64,000 nucleotides of DNA. Origin: UBA4572 sp049965515. GTDB lineage: Bacteria; Nitrospirota; Leptospirillia; Leptospirillales; Leptospirillaceae. A program made the position numbers and the translations under genes. Where the stretch lies: the NCBI GenBank assembly GCA_049965515.1, contig JBMFWG010000002.1, positions 38,591 to 102,590 on the forward strand, given 5' to 3'. Positions 33,804 through 43,600 of this stretch are shown in pieces. Position 1 is the stretch's first letter; each line of letters starts with the position of its first letter. Under the pieces are notes generated by a model that was not told the origin of the DNA, did no database searches, and worked only from the letters and a program-made list of their open reading frames with translations.

Positions 33804-33885
33804 GTAACATAACCGTGTTTCATTCTAACGGGATTGCCGGGCTGCGTGTCATTGTCTTTTTTAATCGGAAAACAAAGGGTTGCGA

Positions 33886-34953
33886 ATGACGCATGACGAT
33901 GAGTGGAAGGAGTTTGTCGAGGACTGGGGAAAGGAGAATGCGCGTGTTCTGGCCGGGCGCACTCCCCTGACGGGAGACGCCTCTAACCGACGGTACTTTC
34001 GTGTGGAGTTCAAGGAGAAGACGCATCCGAAGACGGCGATTCTCATGGAGAGGCAAGGGACCCTGGGATTTAAGAAGTCAGAGGAGGCCGTGTCCGGCGG
34101 GGCTTCGGAGCCTCCGGGAGACCCCTTCCTGCTGGTGGCCGATGCCCTGGGTCGTCGGGGCCTTCCCGTTCCTTCTATTTACCATCGTCTTCCAGACGGG
34201 TCGAAGGTCCTTCAGGAGGACCTGGGGGATGAGACCGTCCTCTCCCGGCTCCAGTCGGAGGCCGCAGCCGAGGAAGCCCTGACGGAAAAGGCCCTGGCCC
34301 TTCTTGTGCGCCTTCAGACCGCCCGTCCCGACGGCGATCTCTCCTGGGTCCGGAATCGTCCCTACTCCCGGGAGCTCATCCGATGGGAGTTCGAGCACTT
34401 TGTGGAGTATGGACTCGCCGGTGTGCCGGAGGGACAACGTCGGAAAATCCGGGAGGGCTTTGACCGGGAGGCCGCCGATCTCGCCGGAGAGGAGATCAAG
34501 GTCCTGGTTCATCGGGATTATCATTCCCGGAATATCATGGTCAGGACCGATGGCTCCCTGGCCCTGATCGACTTCCAGGATCTCCTCTGGGGTTCTCCCT
34601 ACTACGACCTGGCCTCCTTCCTCTTCGATGCCTATCGCACCGTCCCCCTGGAAAAGATTGAAAAGGCGTTGGCCCGATATCTCGATCTTGCCCAGGGGGC
34701 AAAAGTTATGCCGATAACAGCTCGCGACGCGGCCATGGAGCGGCTGTGCCGCCATGCCTTTCAAAGAAATCTCAAGGCCTGCGGCCGTTTCTTCTACATT
34801 GCCGATGTGAAGAAGAACCCGGCCTTTCTGGGGTCGGTTGCCGGAACCCACGCCAACCTGCTCCGGATCGTGGGCCGGGTTCCCTCTCTGGCTCCGCTCT
34901 ACGAGAGCTTCTTCTCCTATCTTCGGGTTCCGGATTCCCTCTCCTCGCCATGA
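33886..34953 (+). CDS. amgK: N-acetylmuramate/N-acetylglucosamine kinase AmgK-like phosphotransferase
   Basis: A 355-residue aminoglycoside-phosphotransferase-fold kinase. The catalytic HRDYHSRNIM and the Mg-binding LIDFQDLLWGSPYYDLASF match AmgK, which phosphorylates MurNAc and GlcNAc at C1. The N-terminal TGDASNRRYFRVEF is the nucleotide-side loop. ATG 33886 has AAAGGG 6 bases upstream, better than a TTG two codons before. Its stop overlaps the murU start (ATGA). With murU and anmK it forms the recycling route that bypasses de novo UDP-MurNAc synthesis. Confidence 0.85.
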   Translation: MTHDDEWKEFVEDWGKENARVLAGRTPLTGDASNRRYFRVEFKEKTHPKTAILMERQGTLGFKKSEEAVSGGASEPPGDPFLLVADALGRRGLPVPSIYHRLPDGSKVLQEDLGDETVLSRLQSEAAAEEALTEKALALLVRLQTARPDGDLSWVRNRPYSRELIRWEFEHFVEYGLAGVPEGQRRKIREGFDREAADLAGEEIKVLVHRDYHSRNIMVRTDGSLALIDFQDLLWGSPYYDLASFLFDAYRTVPLEKIEKALARYLDLAQGAKVMPITARDAAMERLCRHAFQRNLKACGRFFYIADVKKNPAFLGSVAGTHANLLRIVGRVPSLAPLYESFFSYLRVPDSLSSP

Positions 34954-35693
34954 GACTCTGCGGATTCATCCTGGCTGCGGGTTTGGGAACCCGGCTCCGT
35001 CCTCTCTTCCCGGAACTTCCCAAACCTCTCGTTCCGGTCGGGAGGCGTCCGGCCATAGCCTGGTCCATGGACCTTCTCTTAAGGGCCGGCGTGTCACGGA
35101 TCATCGTCAATGTCCATCATCAGAGGGAGCGGATGCGCGAAGTTCTTCCCGGCCTTGTTCCTGCCGGGGTGGAGCTTGTCATCTCCGAGGAGGAGCGACT
35201 TCTGGGGACAGGAGGAGGGATCGCGAAGGCCCGGGAGTTCTATCAGGACTTCGACTGGCTCCTGATCGCCAATGCGGATATCCTGACATCTCTCTCCCTT
35301 GGCCCCTTTTTGCGGCGGGCCATCCGGGAGGATTCCCTGGCCCATCTCATTCTCTCCTCCGATGGCCCCGAATCCGAACGGGGACGTATTGGCCGGAAGC
35401 GGGACGGCTCTCTGTGGCTTTCAGCTCCCGGGGGGGAGGGCCGATCGACGGGGGTAAAACCGGGGATCTTTCTGGGGCTTCACATTGTCCGTCCGGAGGT
35501 TTTCGCGGGGGTGGATCCCGGGGAAGCTCCGTCGGTGATCGACATCTACCGCCGGCGTCTGGGGGAAGGGGCAAGGGTCCGGGCCAGCTTTACCCGCTCT
35601 TTCTGGGTCGATCTGGGGACGGAAGATGGATATCGGCGCGCCGTGCAATCTCTTGAAGACAGAAAGGGTCAAGTCCGTCGGGGGGAGGGGTAA
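34950..35693 (+). CDS. murU: N-acetylmuramate-1-phosphate uridylyltransferase MurU-like
   Basis: A 247-residue nucleotidyltransferase. The signature FILAAGLGTRLRPLFPELPK is at the N-terminus; IANADILTSLSL and GTGGGIAKA follow. It is expected to turn MurNAc-1-P into UDP-MurNAc. ATG 34950 overlaps amgK; a longer upstream frame lies inside amgK and is rejected. The last 104 bases run over the 3' end of anmK on the opposite strand. Confidence 0.85.
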   Translation: MRLCGFILAAGLGTRLRPLFPELPKPLVPVGRRPAIAWSMDLLLRAGVSRIIVNVHHQRERMREVLPGLVPAGVELVISEEERLLGTGGGIAKAREFYQDFDWLLIANADILTSLSLGPFLRRAIREDSLAHLILSSDGPESERGRIGRKRDGSLWLSAPGGEGRSTGVKPGIFLGLHIVRPEVFAGVDPGEAPSVIDIYRRRLGEGARVRASFTRSFWVDLGTEDGYRRAVQSLEDRKGQVRRGEG

Positions 35694-36930
35694 TCTGCCC
35701 GAGGACCGTGGGGGAGAGGGCTCCTGTCACCTCCGGGATGTTGCCGGGACGACCGGAGAGGGTGAGCAGGGCAATGTAGGCGAAGGCCATTGATTCAATG
35801 GCCTGGGGAGGATATCCCTTCTCCTGGGAGGAGATGACGGGAAGCCCGGTCCGCCGGGCGATACGTGCCATGAGGTCGGGGTTTCGCATCCCTCCCCCTC
35901 CAACGATGATTTCCTCCGGGGGGGAGGCGAGCCAGGAGAGAGATTGCTCAACTCCAGCCGCGGTGAGTTCTGACAGGGTGGAGAGGAGATTGTCCCTCTC
36001 CTGCGGGGAGAGGCGGACGAGGGGGGGAGTGCTTCCCCGTCGGGAGGGGGCGCTCTGATGGGTCAGCCATGCAAGAATCTGCCGAAGCCGTTCCTCGCCC
36101 CACTCCTCCCGTCCGGTGGATTTGGGGGGAGGGAGGGCAAAAAAGGAGTCTGACAGAAGCCAGTCGAGAAGCTCGGGGTCGGGTTGTCCCCGGCCGGCGA
36201 AGGTGCCGTCCCGGTCGAAGGGGTGGGCCCCTTCTGATGCGAGGGAGGTGGCAAGATCCATGAGCATGTTTCCGGGACCGGTATCGAAGGCGATGACAGG
36301 AAGATTGGATCCGGCGGGAGGGAGGCCGGTAATGTTGGCAATCCCCCCGATATTCAGGAAGGCTCGGGAACGCTCTCCGGCAAAGAGGGCCCGGTGGAAG
36401 ATCGGCGCCAAGGGTGCCCCATGGCCTTCCAGCGCCACATCTGCTCCCCGAAACTGTGTGACGACCGGAGTCCGGAAGGACTGGGCCAGGGGAAAGGGCT
36501 GGGAGGCCTGGTAGGAGACCCCTCGGCTCGTGGGAAGGGACGGGAGAAAATCCAGCCGGTGGGGCCGGGGATGATGGCGAACGGTGATCCCATGGGTGCC
36601 GATGACATCAAGATCCAAGGAGGAAAGTCCGGCTTCCCGGAGAAGCTGGTGGCCCACCGACTCTTCTATCGAGGCGAGAATGTCTGCAATGTCGGGGAGG
36701 TGACGGGAGGGCGACCCCGTGGCCGCCATGCCCTCCATCCAGCCTTTGAGATCCTTCCGGAGGGACTCCTGAAAGGGGGATTCAAGAAATGACGCCAGGT
36801 GTATGGTGCCGTTTTCCACAACAATGATGGACCCGTCAACCCCATCGAGGGAGGTTCCGCACATGAAGCCCATCGCCACCAGAGGAGAGTCCTTTGGCCT
36901 CTCTGCCACCTTTGTCCTTTCTGTCGCCAA
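35590..36930 (-). CDS. anmK: Anhydro-N-acetylmuramic acid kinase
   Basis: AnmK phosphorylates 1,6-anhydroMurNAc from wall turnover, opening the anhydro ring. Clear motifs are GFMCGTSLDGVDG near the N-terminus, LNIGGIANIT, FDTGPGNMLMD and the C-terminal GGGGMRNPDLMARI. At 446 residues it is longer than usual (about 370-390): the C-terminal about 34 residues lie beyond the normal end and overlap murU. The start is uncertain: TTG 36930, GTG 36879 or ATG 36873. With 36930 it overlaps engB head-to-head by 68 bases, with 36873 by 11. Confidence 0.87.
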   Translation of the reverse strand: MATERTKVAERPKDSPLVAMGFMCGTSLDGVDGSIIVVENGTIHLASFLESPFQESLRKDLKGWMEGMAATGSPSRHLPDIADILASIEESVGHQLLREAGLSSLDLDVIGTHGITVRHHPRPHRLDFLPSLPTSRGVSYQASQPFPLAQSFRTPVVTQFRGADVALEGHGAPLAPIFHRALFAGERSRAFLNIGGIANITGLPPAGSNLPVIAFDTGPGNMLMDLATSLASEGAHPFDRDGTFAGRGQPDPELLDWLLSDSFFALPPPKSTGREEWGEERLRQILAWLTHQSAPSRRGSTPPLVRLSPQERDNLLSTLSELTAAGVEQSLSWLASPPEEIIVGGGGMRNPDLMARIARRTGLPVISSQEKGYPPQAIESMAFAYIALLTLSGRPGNIPEVTGALSPTVLGQITPPPDGLDPFCLQEIARRADIHLPSPDRPRKSG

Positions 36931-37504
36931 TCCTGGTCAGATGCCTCCCCCGGGGGAAGGTCCCATCATTGGCTTGGCCGGACGATCAAATGTGGGGAAG
37001 TCCTCCCTGATCAACCGTCTCACGGAGCACGGGGGGCTGGCCCGGACCGGCAAGCGTCCCGGGGCCACAACCCTTCCCAATCTGTATCGGATCCATGCCG
37101 GGGGATACTTTCTCGATTTCCCCGGCTATGGGTACATGAACCGGGGGCAGAGCACAAAGGCCAGCTCCCAGGATGCCTCCACCCGGATTGTCGAGGCCCG
37201 GCCGGATATCCGCAGGGTCCTGCTTTTGGTCGATGCCCGGAGGGAGATTCTTTCCCTGGACGTTGACGCGGCCCGATGGTTCCGCCTGATGTCCATTCCC
37301 GTCTCCATTGTGGTGACGAAAACGGACACGCTCTCCCGAAATTCCCGGAGTCTTCCCCTCAACGCCTGGGGGCAGTGGATTGAGGAGGCGGCGGATGACG
37401 GGCTAAGCGGCCCCTACCCGGTGAGTGCCCGGACAGGAGAGGGGCTTCTGGATCTGGTCCGCCATGTCCGGGAAGTTCTTGGGGTGCGACCTACTGGGGA
37501 ATGA
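36863..37504 (+). CDS. engB: Ribosome biogenesis GTP-binding protein EngB/YsxC
   Basis: A TRAFAC-class GTPase (213 residues) needed for large-subunit assembly. G1 is GLAGRSNVGKSSLINRL, G3 is LDFPGYGYM, and G4 is VVTKTDTL. ATG 36863 is chosen because GGAGG lies 8 bases upstream; an in-frame ATG at 36803 would place 20 more residues inside the anmK antisense region. Its start region overlaps the 5' end of anmK on the other strand, which is unusual for two housekeeping genes. Confidence 0.9.
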   Translation: MKPIATRGESFGLSATFVLSVANPGQMPPPGEGPIIGLAGRSNVGKSSLINRLTEHGGLARTGKRPGATTLPNLYRIHAGGYFLDFPGYGYMNRGQSTKASSQDASTRIVEARPDIRRVLLLVDARREILSLDVDAARWFRLMSIPVSIVVTKTDTLSRNSRSLPLNAWGQWIEEAADDGLSGPYPVSARTGEGLLDLVRHVREVLGVRPTGE

Positions 37505-38588
37505 CTGCCCCGCTTGAGATTCCCGTTCCGTTTTCCCGGCGGGCGTAAATGGCCACGTAGGAGTGGGCCCGAAGCCTTTCGAGCCAGAGCCTCAGCCGTT
37601 TTTCCGTTGTCTTCTTGGTCAGCTTGTTCAGAATCGTTTGTTTGATATCGTCGAATTTCTGATAAGGCTGGGCCTCCCGGGCCAGGACCTTGATGATGTA
37701 GAATCCCCGACTGGTCTGGATGAGCCCGCTGGTCTTTCCCACCGGCACGGAGAAGGCCGGTCCGATCAGCTCCGGAAGGAGCTGGTCCTTGGTCAGGTTT
37801 CCGAGAACTCCTCCTGATTCGGCATTCGGCCCCTGGGACTCGGCTCCGGCCAGCATTTCGAAGTCATCGCCCCGTCCGATCTGTCGCAGAACATGCTCCC
37901 CCTTTTTCCGGACCTCGGCAATCTGGGCCGGGGTGGGATTGTCCGGAAGGGCCAGAAAGATGTCGGCGAGGGAGACGTGGGCGGGAAGTCGATAGTCATC
38001 CCGATGCTTGAGGAAGTAATTCCGGACCTCTTCTGGGCTAATCACCACGGTGGAGCGGACCTCCTGGTTCACAAGCTTCATGACCGTCAGCTGCTTTTTC
38101 AGCTTTTTTCGATATTGCCGAAAGGTCAGCCCCTGGGAGGCAAGGGCGTTCTTAAGCTGCCATCGCTCCTGGATGTTGTTTTTCTGCATGATGTCGTCGA
38201 TGGCATGGTCGACCTCGTCGTCCGTCACCGACAGGCCCAAACGGTCGGCTTCCTCAAGCTCGAGCCTCTCGTTGATCTTCTTCATCATGACGTTGTACTC
38301 GAGGGAGGCCACGAGCTGCGTATAGGCCGGACCCTGATAGGTGGCATGAATCTTCTCAAAGGTGGGCTTAAGCTCCCGGTCGACCTCGCTCTTTGTTATG
38401 GAGTGATGGTTGACCACTGCCATGATGCTATCAAGCAAGACCCCGTCATCGGCCCGGGACAGTCCGGGGTGAAGAAGCAGTCCCCCGCCGAACAGGAGGG
38501 AGACAAGGGCGACGGTCGATCGAGAGAAAGGCACTGGCCCTCGAAGGGGGTTCAGGTTCCTGGGGAGAAAAAAGCGGCGGAGGATCAT
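37491..38588 (-). CDS. SurA-like periplasmic peptidyl-prolyl isomerase/chaperone
   Basis: A 365-residue exported protein from ATG 38588 (AGAGG 5 bases upstream). A signal peptide covers about residues 1-45. A SurA-N domain (about 50-210) follows with LLDSIMAVVNHHSITKSEVD. One parvulin domain (about 225-320) follows with VSLADIFLAL, SGGVLGNLTKDQLLPEL and SRGFYIIKVL. It helps outer-membrane protein folding. The open frame extends 54 codons upstream. It is the third parvulin-type gene in a row, and its 3' end overlaps engB by 14 bases. Confidence 0.83.
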   Translation of the reverse strand: MILRRFFLPRNLNPLRGPVPFSRSTVALVSLLFGGGLLLHPGLSRADDGVLLDSIMAVVNHHSITKSEVDRELKPTFEKIHATYQGPAYTQLVASLEYNVMMKKINERLELEEADRLGLSVTDDEVDHAIDDIMQKNNIQERWQLKNALASQGLTFRQYRKKLKKQLTVMKLVNQEVRSTVVISPEEVRNYFLKHRDDYRLPAHVSLADIFLALPDNPTPAQIAEVRKKGEHVLRQIGRGDDFEMLAGAESQGPNAESGGVLGNLTKDQLLPELIGPAFSVPVGKTSGLIQTSRGFYIIKVLAREAQPYQKFDDIKQTILNKLTKKTTEKRLRLWLERLRAHSYVAIYARRENGTGISSGAVIPQ

Positions 38589-38724
38589 GAATGCCTCTGG
38601 AAGATCATGAAGAGTGATGGAGCCGATTGGTTGTCTCATCGTCGACCCGCCTGCGTCCGGGGCGCCTTCGCCTCTTGGGGGCTTCTTCTTGAGTCTAACC
38701 CCGGTCAGGGGCCCGTCAAGCCCG

Positions 38725-39639
38725 TTAAGGAGGAGAGAGGATCGACGCATATTTTGGCAGAATTTTCAGAGGCTCGGTCCGGAGCTTTCCGGCAAGCCAC
38801 TGAGCCAAGGCTTCCCGTTGGGCCTTTTCCTGAAGATGCCTTTCGATCCGGCCCTGGACCTTCCGGAAGGGAAGGGTCGTCGGGGGGAGGAACTTGACAA
38901 GTTTCAGGATGTGATAGCCATAGGGAGAGGAGAGCAGTGGACTCACCTCTCCGGGTTTCATGGAGAAGGCAAGGGAAAAGAGTGTGGGCATTTCTCCCAG
39001 CGCATAGGGAGGAAGAAGACCCCCCTTGGCTCCTTCCGGCGAAAGAGATTTGGCTTTGGCCAGGGCAGAAAAAGAATTCCCTGCTGCCAGTGCCGTTAGG
39101 ATCGCCTTCCCTTCATCCTCCGAGCGAACGATGATATCCCGGACAAGAGCCCGCTCGGGAGTGCCATAGTGGCTCTTCCTTCTGTTATATTCCGCCAGGG
39201 CGGCCTTGCGAGAAATCGCCGGGGCCGGGGCAATTTGTTCGGCGGCCTTGACCAGAAGAAGTTTCTTTCGAATCAGCCTCTCTGAAATCTCCACCCGGCG
39301 GCCATCTTTCGGAGCAGAGACGCCAAGGATGCGCCTTTTTTCATCCTGAATCTCCTTCGAGGAAATGGAAATCCCCTTCTTTACGGCCGATTCTGTCAGG
39401 AGACGATCATAAATTGTTTCTTCAAATACCGTTTTGGCAAAGGCCGGAGGCCACGCTGTAAAAGGAGCATCCGCGGCTTTTGCCACTCCCATGAAACGGG
39501 CGGTCTCCCGCAAATCGGCAACGCTCACCGGTTGGCCGGCCAGTGTTGCTACGGCTCCCTCCAGAGGGGCCTCCTTCGCATGGCAGGAGGCGGCCAGAAG
39601 AAGAAAAATAAAGGCCAGCCGGGACCACCACCCTGTCAT
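38725..39639 (-). CDS. Parvulin-type peptidyl-prolyl isomerase lipoprotein
   Basis: A 304-residue PpiC-type protein. The lipoprotein signal ends in LLAASCHAK (Cys19). A SurA-N-like helical domain precedes a parvulin domain: ALVRDIIVRSEDE, GGLLPPYALGEMP and SPYGYHILKLVK. It is likely anchored in the envelope and works in protein folding. Its ATG overlaps the stop of the next paralogue upstream (39636). The two upstream and downstream paralogues are also in this strand. Confidence 0.82.
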   Translation of the reverse strand: MTGWWSRLAFIFLLLAASCHAKEAPLEGAVATLAGQPVSVADLRETARFMGVAKAADAPFTAWPPAFAKTVFEETIYDRLLTESAVKKGISISSKEIQDEKRRILGVSAPKDGRRVEISERLIRKKLLLVKAAEQIAPAPAISRKAALAEYNRRKSHYGTPERALVRDIIVRSEDEGKAILTALAAGNSFSALAKAKSLSPEGAKGGLLPPYALGEMPTLFSLAFSMKPGEVSPLLSSPYGYHILKLVKFLPPTTLPFRKVQGRIERHLQEKAQREALAQWLAGKLRTEPLKILPKYASILSPP

Positions 39640-40505
39640 TTTTTGACGGAAGACGCCGCTCCCATCAGTTCGCCCAGACTCTTCTGGTTGATCGAAATCT
39701 TGGTCTTGGCCCGAAGGGAGTTGAGGTACTTCTGATAGAGATCCTGCTTCATCCGGGAAGTCAGGAACTGGGTGATCCCCGTTTTGGCCTGGTCAAAGGA
39801 GAGAAGCTTCCCCGGGACCTGCTTGTCGATCTTGAAGTAATGGATCCCGTCCTTGAGTGCGATCGGTCCGGTCACCTTGCCGGCCGGGACGCCGAAAAAG
39901 AATTTGGTGAACTGGGGCGGAACCGTTCCTTCAAAGATCTTGCCCACCGGCCCTCCCTTGAACTTTTCGATGGCTCGGGAAAATCCCTTTTTCTTTCGGA
40001 GCGACGCAAGAACCCGGTCCGCTGTTTTCTGGTCGGGGAGAATGAGCTGTCGGACCTCGACATATCCCGGTTGCTTGATTTCCTGACGATGCTTGTCGAA
40101 ATAGCTCTGAACATCGGCATCGGTCACCTTCACCTTGTCATCGACCTGTGTCTTGATCAAGGCCTGTCTCAGAATCCGGCTGCGGGCGTCTTCAAGCTTT
40201 TTCCGGATGTCGGGCCTGTTGGGCAACCCTTCTTTTTCGGCCTCTTCGGTGATGAGAGTGTTGTCGATCAGCCGGTTCAGGACATCGCTTGGGACCGAAG
40301 CCGGGGCCGAAGAGGGAAGATTCATGTCCTTGATAGCGTTTTGAAGGCTTTCTTTTGTGATCTCCCGGGTCCCGACCTTGGCGACCACATTGTTGGAAAG
40401 GGTCTGATGGCATCCGGATGTGAGGAGGAGGCCCCCAAGAAGGGTCAGCGGGAGAGCCATGCCGCGGTGGAATGATCCGGGAGCCGGGACGAGACGAACG
40501 TTCAA
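39636..40505 (-). CDS. PrsA/SurA-like lipoprotein with degenerate parvulin domain
   Basis: A 289-residue protein with a lipoprotein signal ending in LLLTSGCHQT (Cys about 32). A SurA-N-type region (about 40-155) contains VAKVGTREITKE and RLIDNTLITEEAEKEGL. The C-terminal parvulin-like part (YVEVRQLILPD, FFGVPAGKVTGP, DGIHYFKIDK) is shorter and less canonical than in the two neighbours. It is the first of three consecutive such genes after mfd. Confidence 0.8.
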   Translation of the reverse strand: MNVRLVPAPGSFHRGMALPLTLLGGLLLTSGCHQTLSNNVVAKVGTREITKESLQNAIKDMNLPSSAPASVPSDVLNRLIDNTLITEEAEKEGLPNRPDIRKKLEDARSRILRQALIKTQVDDKVKVTDADVQSYFDKHRQEIKQPGYVEVRQLILPDQKTADRVLASLRKKKGFSRAIEKFKGGPVGKIFEGTVPPQFTKFFFGVPAGKVTGPIALKDGIHYFKIDKQVPGKLLSFDQAKTGITQFLTSRMKQDLYQKYLNSLRAKTKISINQKSLGELMGAASSVKK

Positions 40506-40649
40506 GAATGCCTCCTTGAGAGGGTTGTAAGAAAATTCGGATGAGGAGATCCGGCGTGGATCTCAGGGCCGGATCTCCTCCATTGCATGACCATTCTCGT
40601 GCGAGCGGAAGGCCCCGTGGACGGCTGGAATCTGTCGGTGGGGGCGATC

Positions 40650-43600
40650 CTAGGCCGGACTGTGCCGTTTCTCCTCGGTGAAATTGAGGGGAGGAAGACG
40701 CTTGAGGTCTTCGATGAGAAGAAGCGGAAGGGTCCGGAGAATTTTCCAGGAGCCGTCTGCCTGGAAAGAAAGCCGGTCTCCAAAAAGGTCGAGAGCCGGT
40801 TCGACAATCTCCTTGGGAAGAGCTCCATGGCGTTGTTTCATGGTGATATCCCGGTTGCGAATGACAACCTCCGAAAACCCCCTTTGGGTGGCAAGAATCC
40901 GAATCCTCGCTCCTGTCAGAAGGTTCCGGGTCTCCCGTGGAAGAGGGCCGAAGCGGTCGTTCAACTCTTCCTCAATGCGGGTGACGGAATCCATCGTATC
41001 AGCATGAGCGAGACGCCTGTAAAAGTCAATTCTTTCGGAAGGATGATCAAGATAGTCCTCAGGAATCCGGGCTTCGGTATTCCACTCGACCCGGGCAGGC
41101 TCCTCTCCGGGGGGCGTGGGTGTTTCGGAGGAAAGGGCGGCAACGGCCTCCTCCACCATTTCAAGGTAGAGGTCGAGGCCCACCATGGCCACCTGTCCGG
41201 TCTGCTGATGGCCCAGGAGGCTTCCGGCTCCTCGAATTTCAAGGTCCCGCATGGCAATCTGGTAGCCGGATCCCAGCCCTGAATAGGCGGTCAGGGTGTG
41301 AAGGCGTTTTTTGGCCACCTCTCCCAGGGCCTCTTCCGACGGAGTTATGAAGTACGCATAGGCTTGCTGCCCCCCTCGCCCCACCCGCCCCCGAAGTTGG
41401 TAGAGCTCGGCAATGCCGAACATGTCGGCCCGGTTGATCAGGATGGTGTTGGCATAGGGAATGTCGAGCCCGGATTCGACAATGGTGGTAGAGACAAGAA
41501 TCCGGCTCTCCCGTCGAAGAAACTTCCCCATCACGGCTTCGATCTCTTCTTCTCCCATCTGTCCGTGGGCGTAAACAACTCCCGCCTCGGGAAAGAGTGC
41601 CGCAAGGTAGCGGGCCCATCGGGCGATCGAGGAGACTCGGTTGTGAATGAAGAAAACCTGTCCTTCCCGGGCGAGCTCCCGGTCGATGACCTCCCGGATC
41701 CGCTCCCGGTCGAAGCGCATGATGGTCGTCTTGATGGCCTTTCTTCCCTGGGGAGGGGTCATGATGAAGCTGATCCCCTTGAGTCCCGACATGGCCATTT
41801 GCAGGGTCCGGGGAATGGGGGTGGCCGAGAGGGTCAGACGATCGACATTGGGAAATCGGGCGGCGAGGTTTTCCTTTTGCCGAACGCCAAAACGCTGCTC
41901 TTCGTCGATGATCAGGAGTCCGAGATCGCGAAATTCGACGGTGGTGGAGAGAAGGGCCGTCGTTCCCACGACGATGTCGGTCTCGCCCCGGCGCAGCCGT
42001 TCCCGGACAAGCTTCTGTTCGGAAGGTCCCACCATCCGGGAGAGGCTTTCGATCCTGACCGGAAATCCGGCAAAGCGGTTCTTGAACGTCTCATGGTGCT
42101 GGAGAGCCAGCAGGGTGGTGGGGACAAGAACGGCCACCTGCTTTCCGTCGGCCACAGCACGGATGGCGGCTCGCATAGCAACTTCCGTCTTTCCGAATCC
42201 CACGTCTCCCAGAATCAGCCGGTCCATGGGCGTGGGGCTTTCCATGTCGGACAGAACGGCCTGGATCGCCTCCTCCTGATCGGTGGTGAGGTCGTAGGGA
42301 AAGGATTGGTCGAACTCCCGGGTCAGGAGGGACTCGGGGGAGAAGGCAAATCCCTCGGCCGCCTTTCTCCGGGCATAGAGCATGACGAGGTCGGCCGAGA
42401 TCTTTTCCACCTGCTTTCGGACCCGGGACTTGGTCTGGCTCCAGGACTTTCCTCCCAGACGGTCGATCCGGGGAGCGGATCCTTCGGGCCCCTGGTAGGG
42501 AAGGAGCTGGTCCATCTGGTCGACGGAAAGGTAAAAGCGGTCACCTCCGAGATATTCGATAACGGCGAATTCTCCGCGATTCGCGCCCACCGAGACTTCC
42601 TGAAGTCCCCGGAAGCGTCCGATCCCCTGATGGAGGTGGACCACATAGTCTCCGTCAGAAAAGGTGGGGCGATCTCGCCGGTAGACCTGTGTACTGGTGG
42701 AGAAGGAGCGAAAGGGGGGGCGGGAGACCGGTTTTCTGAAGAGCCAGGTGTCCGAGAGGACAAGGAGATGGTCCAGAGGAAGCTCAAAGGCCTCTTCGAC
42801 ATCCCCCGGAAGAAGTGTGATTGGCAGGCGACCTTCTCCCGAGACCAGAGGGTCGAAGGAGGTGATATAAGGAAGTTCGCCGGCCTCAAGCATATCCCCA
42901 ATCCGGCTCATTTGGCCGCGAGTGCGGCAAAAGATGACCGTTCTCCAGTCACTCGGCAGGTGTTCGATCTCTGAAATGAGGGAGAGGTTCCGGTCAATCC
43001 GGTCGGAGGGGACGGGGGCGAGAAGAGGAGGCGTCTCTTGGGGAGACGCCTCCGAGATGGTGAGACAGGGGAGAAGCGATTCCCAATCCTCGCGGGATTT
43101 CGGAAGGAAAAAGGCGGCATCGGGGGCGGGGAGAAAGGACTTTTCTTCAGCCGGGAGGAGTCTCCATCCTTCTTCGATCCGGGAGATCCAGTCGGAGGTC
43201 CGGTCCAGGACGCTCTTCCAGTCGTCGACCAAAATGAGAATGTCCGGGCGTGAAAGAATCGGCGCGGCCGTCTCGGAAAAAAACGAGGGAAGAAAGCGTT
43301 CGATACCGGGGGGAAAGGGAAGGGAGAGATGGCGTTCGATCCAGTTTCGGGCCGGGGCATCGAGAGAGGAGGGAAGGGGAGTGATCCATTCGTGGCTGGG
43401 AAGAAGATCCACTTCGCTCACGGGCTCGACCGAGCGCTGGGTGTTGGGGTCGAAGGAGCGGATGGAGCGAATTTCGAGATCGTCCCACTCCAGGCGAACC
43501 GGTCGCCGTCGGTCGGTGGAGTAGAGATCGATGAGGGCGCCCCGAACCGAAAACTCTCCGGGAGCCGTCACTTGGGGAACCCGGACATACCCTTGGGACA

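Noticed and set aside
37893..38897. A 334-codon plus-strand open frame
   Set aside because: It crosses the ends of two parvulin-type genes in antisense. No ribosome site or motif supports it.
41298..42974. A 558-codon plus-strand open frame
   Set aside because: It is antisense to mfd. High GC and low stop frequency in the shadow frame explain it; composition is Gly/Asp/Ser-heavy with no motif, and mfd is beyond doubt.
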